A DNA stretch of 45,515 bases from Alphaproteobacteria bacterium (GTDB taxonomy: Bacteria > Pseudomonadota > Alphaproteobacteria > UBA9219), in assembly GCA_028716765.1 (NCBI GenBank), contig JAQUPC010000002.1, positions 1-45,515 of the forward strand, given 5' to 3'. How positions within the stretch are numbered: the first letter of the stretch is position 1; each line of letters begins with the position of its first letter. The notes beneath the pieces were generated by a model. That model ran no database searches, had not been told where the DNA came from, and saw only the letters and a program-made list of their open reading frames with translations. Position numbers and translations under genes: made by a program. Below, piece by piece: positions 15,776 to 24,764 of the stretch.

Positions 15776-16163
15776 CCAGCCTCTTCGATGCGAAAAAATT
15801 GAAGAACATCCCCGCCGCGGTGCCCGCCAGAAGGCCGATGACGGGGTAATCATAAACAAACGGAATGGTGCTGACCAGAACACTGTAGGTGCCGCGGTTG
15901 AAGACGATGCCCACGGCGCACACGACGGCGAACTTGGCCCATTGCTTCGCCATCGGCTCGTGCTCGATCTCGCGGAACGTAAACAGGCGGTTGCCGATCC
16001 ACGTCACCGTCACGGCGAAGGGAAAGGAAAACATTCCCGCCGCCACGCGCCCGAGGCCCAGAGCGTGAATGCCGAGGTAGAGAAACGCCGTATCGACGGC
16101 GAAGCCCACGACGCCGACGATGCCAAATTTGATGAATTGGATGATCAGGGCGCGATCAATCAC
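15732..16163 (-). CDS. GtrA family membrane protein (lipid-linked sugar flippase-like)
   Basis: This 143-residue protein has four hydrophobic segments and the family pattern IQFIKFGIVGVVGFAVDT at the N-terminus and FNFFASKRLVF near the end. GtrA proteins are proposed to flip undecaprenyl-phosphate-linked glucose across the inner membrane. The start is a GTG whose GTGATTGA overlaps the stop of the glycosyltransferase gene by 8 bases, so translation is coupled. The last dozen residues (FRGSGIGGRGSAR) are encoded by the family-D repeat and are probably not part of the original protein. Confidence 0.88.
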   Translation of the reverse strand: MIDRALIIQFIKFGIVGVVGFAVDTAFLYLGIHALGLGRVAAGMFSFPFAVTVTWIGNRLFTFREIEHEPMAKQWAKFAVVCAVGIVFNRGTYSVLVSTIPFVYDYPVIGLLAGTAAGMFFNFFASKRLVFRGSGIGGRGSAR

Positions 16164-17091
16164 GGCTTTGCGGCGCCGGAATGTTGAGATAGCGCATGCG
16201 TTTCATTTCGCTGCGCCCGCGCGTCACGGTCTCGAGAATGAGGCCGCACGACAGGCTCAGGAACGACAGGATATACATGCCCATCGCCAACACCGCCGTT
16301 GGCAGGCGCGGCACCAAACCGGTTTCAAAAAACTCGACCAGAATGGGCACGGCCAGCCCCGTTCCGAACAGGACCAGAAACGCGGCGAAGGCCGAGAAAA
16401 ACTCCATCGGTTTTTCTTCCTTGATGAGCACGACGATCATCCACAGAATGCGGAAGCCGTCGCGGAACGTGCTGAGCTTGCTGACGGAGCCAACGGGACG
16501 GTCCTTATAAGGCGTCGGAATCTCGGCCGTCGGCATGCGCAACTCGAGCGCGTGCACGGTCAACTCGGTTTCGGTCTCGAACCCCGCCGCCAGCGCCGGA
16601 AAGCTTTTCACGTAACGGCGCGAAAACACGCGGTAGCCGGACAGCATATCCTTGAAGCGGTTGCCGAAAATCCACGCCACCATGCTCGTCAGCAGCCAGT
16701 TGCCGAAGCGGTGGCCGGGGCGGTAGGCCTCCTCGATGCTCGTCACGCGCGCGCCGTTCACCATGTCGAGCGGGCCGTCGAGCAACGCCCGGATCATCTT
16801 CGGGGCCGAGGCCGCGTCGTAGGTCGCGTCGCCGTCCACCAGCACGTAGACGTCGGCTTCGATGTCCGCGAACATGCGGCGCACGACGTTGCCTTTGCCC
16901 TGCAACGGCTCGGCACGCACGATGGCGCCCGACCGCTTCGCCACCTCGACCGTGCGGTCGCGCGAATTGTTGTCGTAGACGTAGATGGCGGCGTCCGGCA
17001 AAGCCTGCCGGAAATCGGCCACCACCTGCGCGATCGCCGCTTCCTCGTTGTAACAGGGTATCAACACAGCTGTCCGTAAAGCATCAGTCAT
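16156..17091 (-). CDS. GtrB-like family 2 glycosyltransferase
   Basis: This 311-residue protein has an N-terminal GT2 domain: VLIPCYNEEAAIAQVV, DNNSRDRT, the nucleotide/metal DGD in VLVDGDATYD, and GYRVFSRRYVKSFPALAAGF. Two C-terminal membrane helices follow (about residues 225-290). This is the GtrB/dolichol-phosphate-mannose-synthase-like plan that moves a sugar from a nucleotide donor to undecaprenyl phosphate. The ATG at 17091 overlaps the upstream stop in ATGACTGA (8 bases) and begins directly before the conserved domain. A longer in-frame start at 17238 would lie inside the previous gene and is unlikely. Confidence 0.9.
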   Translation of the reverse strand: MTDALRTAVLIPCYNEEAAIAQVVADFRQALPDAAIYVYDNNSRDRTVEVAKRSGAIVRAEPLQGKGNVVRRMFADIEADVYVLVDGDATYDAASAPKMIRALLDGPLDMVNGARVTSIEEAYRPGHRFGNWLLTSMVAWIFGNRFKDMLSGYRVFSRRYVKSFPALAAGFETETELTVHALELRMPTAEIPTPYKDRPVGSVSKLSTFRDGFRILWMIVVLIKEEKPMEFFSAFAAFLVLFGTGLAVPILVEFFETGLVPRLPTAVLAMGMYILSFLSLSCGLILETVTRGRSEMKRMRYLNIPAPQSRD

Positions 17092-18745
17092 GGGGCGTCC
17101 CCGGGGTTGTTCGTTCAACATCGCACAGATCAAGCGGATCGTCGTAAAGACGGTCAATAACCTTTTGGCACGTTTGCGGCAAGAATTTGAGACCGAAGTG
17201 AGCCAGCGCCGGGCCGGCATGATGGCGCTCGCGGCCAAGGATCAGAAGCATGAAACGCCCCTTATGAGCGTCCAGCCGGGTCTTTATCATCGCGTTAATG
17301 CCTTTGTTTTCCTGCGGACTGGCGAAATTGCTCTGAATGCGGACGAAGGGTATGCGGGGCGGAAATTCGCTGACGACGTGGGAATACGGCTCGAATCCGG
17401 CCATCAGGATCATGATGTCGGGCGTGTCGGGCAAGGCCGGGCGTTCGATTTCGACCGCGCGGTCCAGCCAGTTGTTTTTGCGCGTCCAGTTGCCGGGTTG
17501 AACCGTGACGGCAACGGCCAGAAGAATGAACGCGGCCAAAAGGCCGCGCGTCGGCAACCGCAGAGGCAACAGGCCCGCGGCAAAAACGATCAGCAACGGC
17601 GCCAACATCTCCAGCGGCACGACGTAGCGGTAGATCGCGAACAGCGGCACCCACACGGCGTAGGCGATCGCGCTGGCCCAGAGCAGGTAACGGGCTGCAT
17701 GCGGCACGGCCAGACGATCATGCCCGTTCGCGCTGCGGCCGAAGACGAGCCTGAGCACGACGGCCACCGGCAACAAGGCGTAGAGAACGGGTATCGCCAG
17801 ATCGCGAAACGGGATCTCGCCGGTGCGCGCGGGATAGAGGGAATAGATAAACGGGAACAACAGGCGATCATGCCAATCGAGAGGCACGAACTGCGTATCG
17901 CGCGCGCTGGTCAGCGGCGCCAGGGGCGATTGAAAAAAATTGTTGAAGTACGGAAACAGCGGGCTTTGGAAATGCGTTTGCAGAAACCACGCCCAATGGC
18001 CGAGCGAAAGCGCCAGACCGGCCAAAACGCCGAGGCCGAAAACGAAACTGACCGCGAACCGGCGCCGGGCCGGCCCCGCCACAAGAAGCAGCGCGAAGCA
18101 AAGGCCGAGGCAGAAAATCACGCTCGGCAGCTTGAGCCCCATCATGAGGCCCGCCGGGAAACCGGCCAGAAACGCGATCCCCGCGGCCCGGACCAGAGGC
18201 CCGTGGATCAGCGTTTCGAAATGACGCACGACCAAGAGCGCCGAGAGAAATATTCCGAGGCTCGTGATGTTGTCGTAAAACGTCGTGCCGATCTGCGCGA
18301 TGCCGCCGCCGCCCAGCATGCCGAGCGCCGCCAACACGGCGCAGGCCAGAACCTTTTGCCGCGGATTGGGAACGATAAGGCTAACGTGCGCCAGCATAAA
18401 CAGCAGAACGAAGTTCAGCCCCTGCACCGCGCCAAGGACAAACCCCGCCATCCGCGCCGACACATGCGAAGCCAGAAGATAAAACGGCACGTCGAGCGTT
18501 GGGTTGTAGAAAAAGGGCGTTTGCGACGGCAACAGGTCGAACATATAGCGGCCGTTCGCGAAGGCGTAGGCGTTGTACCAGTGGTAGTTGCGCAAATCCC
18601 AGTTGGCGTCCTGCCCCAGATAAAGCGCCAGGAGGCCGAACGCCAGCGGCGCCAAAGCCAATATCACGATGGCCAACCGCCGCGCGCGATGCTCCTTCGG
18701 CGGCAGACGGTGGATTTCATTCCGGGCAAGAGAGGCGAGGATCAT
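17084..18745 (-). CDS. Polytopic membrane glycosyltransferase-like protein (GtrC role)
   Basis: This 553-residue protein has about ten membrane helices, an early acidic periplasmic loop (GQDANWDLRNYHWYNAYAFA) typical of GT-C folds, and a soluble C-terminal region of about 110 residues. Its place directly before gtrB- and gtrA-like genes, with an 8-base overlap, suggests the third Gtr component that transfers the lipid-linked sugar to a surface glycan. GtrC proteins are highly variable, so this rests on topology and context. The acceptor and sugar are unknown. Confidence 0.75.
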   Translation of the reverse strand: MILASLARNEIHRLPPKEHRARRLAIVILALAPLAFGLLALYLGQDANWDLRNYHWYNAYAFANGRYMFDLLPSQTPFFYNPTLDVPFYLLASHVSARMAGFVLGAVQGLNFVLLFMLAHVSLIVPNPRQKVLACAVLAALGMLGGGGIAQIGTTFYDNITSLGIFLSALLVVRHFETLIHGPLVRAAGIAFLAGFPAGLMMGLKLPSVIFCLGLCFALLLVAGPARRRFAVSFVFGLGVLAGLALSLGHWAWFLQTHFQSPLFPYFNNFFQSPLAPLTSARDTQFVPLDWHDRLLFPFIYSLYPARTGEIPFRDLAIPVLYALLPVAVVLRLVFGRSANGHDRLAVPHAARYLLWASAIAYAVWVPLFAIYRYVVPLEMLAPLLIVFAAGLLPLRLPTRGLLAAFILLAVAVTVQPGNWTRKNNWLDRAVEIERPALPDTPDIMILMAGFEPYSHVVSEFPPRIPFVRIQSNFASPQENKGINAMIKTRLDAHKGRFMLLILGRERHHAGPALAHFGLKFLPQTCQKVIDRLYDDPLDLCDVERTTPGTPHD

Positions 18746-18783
18746 CCGCGTTTGTTTCTCTTTTGTCCTGCCTCTGAATGAAG

Positions 18784-19449
18784 TTACTGATCGTCCTGCA
18801 GCTGCGGCGCCAGCGACATCGGGGTTTTCGGCGTTTGCGGGCCTTCGTCAGGCGAAGCGGCGGCGCCCGAAGCGATAAAGTGCGCCATGTGTTCGCGTAT
18901 CGCCAGTTCCATTTTCTGGTTCAGGTCCTTCATCAGGCCGTCGAGCAGCTGGCGGTAGGCCGCGTTCTTCTCGATATCGGTCGGATCCTCGGGCAGCGTG
19001 ATGGCGAATGTAGCGTGCGCCGTGGCGGTTCCCGTCGCCTTGTTGACGGGCGATTGCGCAGCCAGTTCGACGTCTATCTTGCCGAGGTATTTGCTTTCCT
19101 GCTCGCGCGTGAACCACGTTTCGACGCCGGTCAGTTCCGGAAGCCGATGCTCGGTAACGCCGGCTTCGCGAATGATCAGCGTCGCATGCCCGGCGCTGCC
19201 CGCCGCCTGTATTCTGTCGCGCGCCCAACGGTTCACGGCCTCGGACAGGGTCGGCCGGAACAAATGCCCGACGGAGGGCGGCCTTTGCGGCATGCTTGTG
19301 GAACGGTCGATAACCCTCAGATCCTGCGTGTTCAGGTAAATTTTCCCGAGCGTTGCGTAATCGAGCTGGAGGGGCGGCAGGGGCGCGGGCTCCGACGCGC
19401 ATGCGGCCAGCAGCGCGCCGCAGGCCAGGACGAGGAAAAGTTTTTTCAT
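18784..19449 (-). CDS. Predicted lipoprotein, unknown function
   Basis: This 221-residue protein has a lipobox LLAAC with Cys17, so it should be lipid-anchored; Ala-Ser follow the Cys, allowing outer-membrane sorting. The mature part is soluble, mixed alpha/beta by appearance, with a Pro-rich tail. No family was recognised with certainty. AGGA lies 7 bases before the ATG. Only 38 bp separate it from the GtrC-like gene, so it probably heads that operon and could help in envelope glycan modification, as inference from position. Confidence 0.75.
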   Translation of the reverse strand: MKKLFLVLACGALLAACASEPAPLPPLQLDYATLGKIYLNTQDLRVIDRSTSMPQRPPSVGHLFRPTLSEAVNRWARDRIQAAGSAGHATLIIREAGVTEHRLPELTGVETWFTREQESKYLGKIDVELAAQSPVNKATGTATAHATFAITLPEDPTDIEKNAAYRQLLDGLMKDLNQKMELAIREHMAHFIASGAAASPDEGPQTPKTPMSLAPQLQDDQ

Positions 19450-19642
19450 GGGCGTATCCTAAAAAGACGCGTTGATTCTGTAAAGGCGGGTCCGCGCAAT
19501 CCGCTCATGGGCCGATTTTGGCCTGTTTTTGGGGCCTTTGTAAGGCATGAAACTAAAAAAGGGCGAAAAACGCCTTTTCCCGGCCCCGGCTTTTTCGTAG
19601 CTTTCTGTCCAGATTAGCACCGTCATTCAAGAGGATTTAACC

Positions 19643-20254
19643 ATGAGCGATAACGGATCGGGAAATTCATATTACAGCGTCAATGAAGTCCGCAAAAAAT
19701 TAAAGACGGCAGGGGGCGAGATCGTTTGCCTCATGACCGGACTGGAAGGACGGCACGGCGCCTACACCGACCTGACGCTCGTTCACGGAACGGAGGTCAC
19801 AACTCTCTCCGTCAACCGGAGCAGAGTCCCGGTCGCTTACAGAGATGATTTCCGTTGTTTTCCTAAAGACGACGTGAGGCAAGCCTTCGATAAAATCGGC
19901 CTGAGTTTAACGGCTGTCCGGCCCACGCGGCCCGTGAAATCCAACGGCCACAAGCCTGCGTTGGCGCCGGGAACCCTTTTGAGCCAGAAGGCCATTTTCG
20001 AACTTACGGCGCAAGCCGGGGGCGCCATTCCTTTCTTTATAGAATCCGGCGGGCGCGACCGGCACGGCAGGTTCGGGGAAACGACAAAGGCGGTCAGGTT
20101 CTCCATTCTCAATTTGAACGATCCAGCCCGCAACCCCGTCAGCGTTTGGGCACCGACCCTTAAAGGAGCCAGCAGCCAAAACAAACCTTTCCTGCCTTAT
20201 ATAAAGCTGTTGAATGCCTTTAAGCTGGCCGGACTGCGGATTCCCGGTTTTTGA
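19643..20254 (+). CDS. Unknown protein, related at its C-terminus to the gene at 20966
   Basis: This 203-residue soluble protein has no signal peptide. No known family was recognised. Its last segment (LKGASSQNKPFLPYIKLLNA) is clearly similar to the C-terminus of the 103-residue protein at 20966 (LKGSAPRTRNKTLPYIPESN). The first half contains a YYSVNEVRKKLKTAGGEIVCL stretch that could be a second, N-terminal copy of a similar fold, followed by a charged linker. AGAGGA precedes the ATG by 7 bases. The next gene is convergent 9 bp away. Cytosolic; function unknown. Confidence 0.65.
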   Translation: MSDNGSGNSYYSVNEVRKKLKTAGGEIVCLMTGLEGRHGAYTDLTLVHGTEVTTLSVNRSRVPVAYRDDFRCFPKDDVRQAFDKIGLSLTAVRPTRPVKSNGHKPALAPGTLLSQKAIFELTAQAGGAIPFFIESGGRDRHGRFGETTKAVRFSILNLNDPARNPVSVWAPTLKGASSQNKPFLPYIKLLNAFKLAGLRIPGF

Positions 20255-20263
20255 TAAACCCGT

Positions 20264-20833
20264 TCAGTTCCTGCGATAGCGCCCGGCTATCTCCGCCACG
20301 CGCTTGCCGAGGTGCGCCGCGGTTTTGCGGTCGGATTCCGGCGGCGCTACGTCCGGTCCCTGATCGTTGTTCGATTGCGCCATGGCGCCGCCGAACGCGC
20401 CCAGCCGGTTAAGATCGTCCTCCGAACCTTTGCTGGTATTGTTGCCGGGCAAAAGGCCGAGGCTGATCCAGATCATGCTATGCTGCATGGCGAAGGTATA
20501 AAGCTCGACCAGCGTGTTGAACTTGTCGCCGCTCCGGCTGCCGGAGTTGGTGAAGCCCGCCGCCAATTTATCCTTCCATTTCTGCTCGAACCAGAGATGG
20601 GACGTCGCGTCCATGAACGCCTTGAACGGCGCCGAGGCGCTGCCCATGTAGGTCGGCGCGCCGAAGATGATGGCATCGGCCTTGTCGAACAGTTCCCAAT
20701 TCTTTTCGGCGTCTTCGGCCTTGACGAGATCGACCGTGGTATCGGGCACGCCGGCCGCACCCTGCCGCACGGCTTCGGCCTGCGCCGCCGTGTGGCCGTA
20801 GCCGGAATGGTAAACGATGACGATACGGGACAT
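20264..20833 (-). CDS. Flavodoxin-fold NAD(P)H:quinone oxidoreductase, WrbA-like
   Basis: This 189-residue protein has an FMN phosphate-binding loop YHSGYGHTAAQAEAV at residues 8-22 and the flavin-contact segment FGAPTYMGSASAPFKAFMD at about 57-75. Family members reduce quinones by two electrons using FMN, limiting oxidative stress. Its length is close to that of WrbA, and the segment GSRSGDKFNTLVELYTFAM matches the usual thiol/oxygen-response group. The AGGAGG before the ATG is strong. It sits, on the opposite strand, between two related genes of unknown function. Confidence 0.88.
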   Translation of the reverse strand: MSRIVIVYHSGYGHTAAQAEAVRQGAAGVPDTTVDLVKAEDAEKNWELFDKADAIIFGAPTYMGSASAPFKAFMDATSHLWFEQKWKDKLAAGFTNSGSRSGDKFNTLVELYTFAMQHSMIWISLGLLPGNNTSKGSEDDLNRLGAFGGAMAQSNNDQGPDVAPPESDRKTAAHLGKRVAEIAGRYRRN

Positions 20834-20965
20834 AGAAGCCTCCTTGAAACGGGGTTGCCTTAAATGAGGCGCGAACGTTTACCATAATACCACATCGGCT
20901 TTTTTTTAGGCGAGATTTGATGCTAATATTTTCCGGATATTGCGGCTGTTTTTTGGAGAATGGAC

Positions 20966-21274
20966 ATGGATAACATTGCGGAAATAGTGGAGCCCCTTTT
21001 AAGCGAAGACGACGTATACAGGATCGCAAAAGAGAATCATTGTCATGTTGAGCGCCGCGCGCGCCACATGGTAAAAGGAAAACCCTTTGTCCGCGTGGAA
21101 TTCGTTTTGGCCAGAAACGAAGCAACCGGTTTCAACGCGGGACTCCGTCGCGCTTCGTTGTTCGCAACCAAACTTAAAGGGAGCGCACCGCGAACACGAA
21201 ACAAAACGCTTCCCTATATTCCGGAATCCAACTTGAGGACAACTCTGGGCCAGCTGGGCGTGACGTTCGGCTAA
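20966..21274 (+). CDS. Small unknown protein, paralogous to the C-terminus of the gene at 19643
   Basis: This protein is about 102 residues. The ATG at 20966 is preferred to 20960 because GGAG then lies 7 bases upstream. It has no signal peptide or membrane segment and is basic in the middle. Its C-terminus shares the pattern A-T-LKG-(S/A)....NK-LPYI....L....LG with the protein at 19643. It may be a small single-domain member of a local family. No function is proposed. Confidence 0.6.
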   Translation: MDNIAEIVEPLLSEDDVYRIAKENHCHVERRARHMVKGKPFVRVEFVLARNEATGFNAGLRRASLFATKLKGSAPRTRNKTLPYIPESNLRTTLGQLGVTFG

Positions 21275-21322
21275 GCTTATTAGGGCTGAACTCAAATTAA
21301 CTTTTTTTGTCAGCAAACCAAA

Positions 21323-21453
21323 CTGGATTCCGGACCCTCCTACGCTGAAGCTTCGGAGGGTATGTAACAAGTCCTCCGAAGCTACGCAGTAGCGAAGGGG
21401 GATCAATTTTCTTTCGCCGCCTCGCGCCGAAAAGAAAATTTTCCGGAATGACG
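21323..21453. repeat. GGACCCTCCTACGC/TTTTCTTTCG repeat (family B, copy 2)
   Basis: The copy runs CTGGATTCCGGACCCTCC ... GAAGCTTCGGAGGG ... CAATTTTCTTTCG ... GAAAAGAAAATTTTCC ... GGAATGACG. Several arms are inverted. It is adjacent to the pheT stop and is matched by 12679-12834. Confidence 0.75.
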
Positions 21454-21459
21454 CCGCTC

Positions 21460-23865
21460 TCAACCCCGCAGCGCGCCGCCCGTGGCCTTCGCCACCGCCG
21501 CCGTGATGCGAGACGAGATATCCTCGATCTCGGCATCGGTAAGCGAACGTTCGGCGGGCTGCAGCGTCACGCTGAGCGCCACGGATTTCTTGCCCGCGCC
21601 AACGCCCTTGCCTTCGTAAACGTCGAACACCGCCACGTCGCGGATCAGGTTTTTGTCCGCGCTTTTGACGGCCTTGATCAGTTTTTCCGCCGTCACGTCG
21701 GCGAAAACGACGAAAGCGAAGTCGCGGCGGACAGGCTGCAGCGCATCAAGTTTTAAAAGCGGTCTGGCCGCACCGCTTGCACGAGGCGCGGGAATGGCGG
21801 CCAGAAACAGCTCACACCCCGTCATCGGCCCTTCGGCCCCGCACGCCGCCAGAAGCGACGGGTGCAGTTCGCCGAAATAGCCCAACAGCGTTGGCCCGAG
21901 CCGCAAGCTTCCCGAGCGGCCCGGGTGATACCACACGGGGGCGTCCGCCAAAACCTGCACCGAAGCCATCGGCGCGCCGCATGCGGCCAGAGCCGCCAAA
22001 GCGTCAGCCTTGGCGTCAAAGGCGTCCACGGCGCGCAGGGCCTGCGCCCAATGGCGCGGCGTCTTTCCGGCGCGCAGCGCGGCGGCGACGGGATCCTGCC
22101 CGTCCGGCGACGTGCTGCGATAAGCCGGGCCGACCTCGAACAAGCCGACGTCGGCAAACCCGCGATCGGCATTGCGCCCGGCCGCCTGCACCAGATTGCC
22201 CAGAATCGACGGACGCATGACGTCGAGATCGGCGCTGATGGGGTTGCTTAAACGCAACGCCGGATCGTTCTGGCCGAACTCGGCCGCGATCTTGCCCGGC
22301 ATGAACGACCACGTGACGGCCTCCATCAGGCCTTGCGCCGCCAGCGCACGCCGCGCCTTGCCCGCGCGTTGCTCAAGCAGACCGAGAGCGCCCTTCGTCA
22401 CCGCGCTCGCGCGCGGCATGGACGTCGCCGGAATATGATCGAAGCCCTTGATGCGCGTTACTTCCTCAATCAGGTCTTCCGCGCCGTGCACGTCGCCCCG
22501 CCACGAAGGCGTGGTGACGGCGAGTTTGCCGCTCTTTTTTTGCGTTGTGAAACCGAGAGCCGTGAGGATAGCGATCTGCTCCTTTTCCGGTACGTCGAGG
22601 CCGATAATCTGCGCACATCGTTGCGGATCGTATGGAATGATGCGCGTCGTATCCGGCACGCTTCCCGCCACGACCAGTTCGCTCACAACCGTTTCCTTCG
22701 TGCCGCAGAGGTCGAGGATGAGTTGCGTGGCCAGCTCCGCCCCCGGAATGACGAACGCCGGATCGACGCCGCGCTCGAAACGGTAGCGCGCGTCCGAGGC
22801 GATTTGCAGCGCGCGTCCCGTTTTCGCCGTGCGCGCAGGATCGAAATACGCGGATTCGATGAATACCGACGTCGTGTTTTCGCCGCACCCGGTCGACGCA
22901 CCGCCGACGATGCCCGCGAGGCTGAGGATGCCGGTGTCGTCGCCGATGGCCGTCATCCCCGCTTCGAGCGCGTAGGTTTTGCCGTTCAGCGCCTCGAGCG
23001 ACTCGCCGCCCCTGGCCGGACGCACCCACAGGTTGCCCTTCACCTTGTCCGCGTCGAACACATGCAACGGCCGCGCACTGTCGAACGTCAGATAATTCGT
23101 CATGTCCACCAGCGCCGAGATGGGGCGGAGGCCGATGGCGCGCAATTTCTGCTGCAGCCACGCCGGGCTGGGACCGTTCTTTATATTGCTGATGACGCGG
23201 CCCACAAAAAGCGGACACGCGTTTTTTTGATCCGCCGGAAAATCGAGCGTGACCTTGATCCGGCTCGGCCCTTTGCCCTTGACGGACTTGATGTCCTGCG
23301 GCTTCAGCTTGCCGAGACCCGCCGCCGCAAGATCGCGCGCCACGCCGCGCACGCCCGCGCAGTCTGCCCGGTTCGGCGTCAGGTTGATTTCGATCACGGG
23401 ATCGTTCAGCTTCGCATACTTCACATAGCTTCCGCCCACCGGCGCGTCGGCGGGCAACTCGATAATACCCGTGGTTTCTTCGCCAAGCCCGAGCTCGTCA
23501 ACCGCACACATCATGCCTTGCGATTCCACGCCGCGTATCTTGCTGAGCTTGAGCGCCTGTCCCGATTGCGGGATGACGTCGCCGGGCCGCGCCAGCACGG
23601 CCTTGAGCCCCGCTCTTGCGTTCGGCGCGCCGCATATGACCTGCAACGTTTCCTTGCCGGTCGAAACGGTGCAAAGCCTGAGCTTGTCGGCATCGGGATG
23701 CTTGTCTGCCGCGAGGATTTCCGCGATGATGAACGGCGCCAGCGCTTTGGCATGATCCTCGACGCTTTCGACCTCGAGGCCGATGGCCGTAAGCGTGTCG
23801 CAAACCGCTTCGAGCGGCGCGTCCGTGTCGAGATGCTCTTTGAGCCATGAGAGGGTGAATTTCAT
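21460..23865 (-). CDS. pheT: Phenylalanyl-tRNA synthetase beta subunit
   Basis: This 801-residue subunit contains a tRNA-binding domain (about 40-150), B3/4 (editing) and B5 domains, a catalytic-like domain and a C-terminal FDX-ACB anticodon domain (last ~95 residues). It pairs with PheS as alpha2beta2. Length is normal (about 790-810). The start ATG overlaps the stop of the preceding histidine phosphatase in TGATG. The pheS-pheT pair is split by that phosphatase gene, which is unusual. Confidence 0.97.
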   Translation of the reverse strand: MKFTLSWLKEHLDTDAPLEAVCDTLTAIGLEVESVEDHAKALAPFIIAEILAADKHPDADKLRLCTVSTGKETLQVICGAPNARAGLKAVLARPGDVIPQSGQALKLSKIRGVESQGMMCAVDELGLGEETTGIIELPADAPVGGSYVKYAKLNDPVIEINLTPNRADCAGVRGVARDLAAAGLGKLKPQDIKSVKGKGPSRIKVTLDFPADQKNACPLFVGRVISNIKNGPSPAWLQQKLRAIGLRPISALVDMTNYLTFDSARPLHVFDADKVKGNLWVRPARGGESLEALNGKTYALEAGMTAIGDDTGILSLAGIVGGASTGCGENTTSVFIESAYFDPARTAKTGRALQIASDARYRFERGVDPAFVIPGAELATQLILDLCGTKETVVSELVVAGSVPDTTRIIPYDPQRCAQIIGLDVPEKEQIAILTALGFTTQKKSGKLAVTTPSWRGDVHGAEDLIEEVTRIKGFDHIPATSMPRASAVTKGALGLLEQRAGKARRALAAQGLMEAVTWSFMPGKIAAEFGQNDPALRLSNPISADLDVMRPSILGNLVQAAGRNADRGFADVGLFEVGPAYRSTSPDGQDPVAAALRAGKTPRHWAQALRAVDAFDAKADALAALAACGAPMASVQVLADAPVWYHPGRSGSLRLGPTLLGYFGELHPSLLAACGAEGPMTGCELFLAAIPAPRASGAARPLLKLDALQPVRRDFAFVVFADVTAEKLIKAVKSADKNLIRDVAVFDVYEGKGVGAGKKSVALSVTLQPAERSLTDAEIEDISSRITAAVAKATGGALRG

Positions 23866-24764
23866 CAGCCGCTCCTTTTCGCGAAAGGATCAAAAACCTT
23901 GATGCCGCGGGGCACGATGGCGTTCGGCCTCTGCGGCGCCAACATAAAAACCTTGTCCGCCCCCTTGATGTGTTTTTGCGTCGCCATAGGATCGAACAAA
24001 GGGGCGTCCTCGCCGAAAACATAGCCTTCGTCGGCATAGCCCTTGTAGCGCGTGCCGTGGACATGGCGCACCCAGCAATTCCCGGGGTTCATTTCCGCGT
24101 CCAGCCATTCGGGCGCATAGCGCATCCACCCCATCAAGACCGTGCGCGTCACGATGCCGTGACTGACGATAACGACATGCCGGATATTCCGCAGCTCATA
24201 GTCGCGCAGAATGGTTCCGGAAAGATGCTTGTTGCGAACCGCCGTTGTCATGCGGCTTTCCCCCATCGGGGCTATGGCGTAGCAAAACCCGAAATGTTTT
24301 TCATGCTTGGAAAAATCGGCCGCTTCTACAGGAAAAACGATGCGGGATTCTTCCCGGCTCTTGCCGTCGAACAAACCGGCCTTCTGCTCCATCAAGAACG
24401 GCTCTTCGCGATAGGTGACGATGCCCGACCGGGGATCAAAAACCTCGCCAAGCTTGACGAGGATATGCCCTGCCGTTTCGCGCGCCCGGTAATAAGGGCT
24501 GTGCCAAACGCGTATCTTGCCAAACCTGCTCCCCGCCCGTTCTTTCACCCGCATCAGGTGCGAGGCCAAAAACGCGCCCGCATCTTCCGCCTGCCAAACG
24601 CCCTTGGGGGTCAAGCGGATTGCATGATCGGCCATGGTTTCATGAAGCTTGTGATTGACGTTGGCCTGGCTTTGGCCGTGACGCACTAAATAGATGTTCA
24701 ACGGCCTGTTGCGGGACCACAACAGCCATTTGAGGCGGTTAAATATTTGCGTAACGTCCATCAC
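23865..24764 (-). CDS. Histidine phosphatase family protein inside pheST
   Basis: This 299-residue protein has [14 protein letters not shown] with catalytic His29, a [17 protein letters not shown] block and a second-His region [11 protein letters not shown], all typical of the phosphoglycerate-mutase-like superfamily. It has about 80 extra C-terminal residues with Trp/Tyr-rich segments. Start is GTG at 24764 or ATG at 24761; both touch the pheS stop, and the stop touches pheT, so all three genes are translationally coupled. The substrate is unknown. Coupling to Phe-tRNA synthetase suggests a role in amino-acid or nucleotide balance, as inference only. Confidence 0.85.
   Translation of the reverse strand: MMDVTQIFNRLKWLLWSRNRPLNIYLVRHGQSQANVNHKLHETMADHAIRLTPKGVWQAEDAGAFLASHLMRVKERAGSRFGKIRVWHSPYYRARETAGHILVKLGEVFDPRSGIVTYREEPFLMEQKAGLFDGKSREESRIVFPVEAADFSKHEKHFGFCYAIAPMGESRMTTAVRNKHLSGTILRDYELRNIRHVVIVSHGIVTRTVLMGWMRYAPEWLDAEMNPGNCWVRHVHGTRYKGYADEGYVFGEDAPLFDPMATQKHIKGADKVFMLAPQRPNAIVPRGIKVFDPFAKRSG

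Noticed and set aside
19555..19580. AAAAGGGCG-AAAAA-CGCCTTTT hairpin as a terminator
   Set aside because: It lies between divergent genes, so neither transcript would end there; left as an unexplained hairpin.
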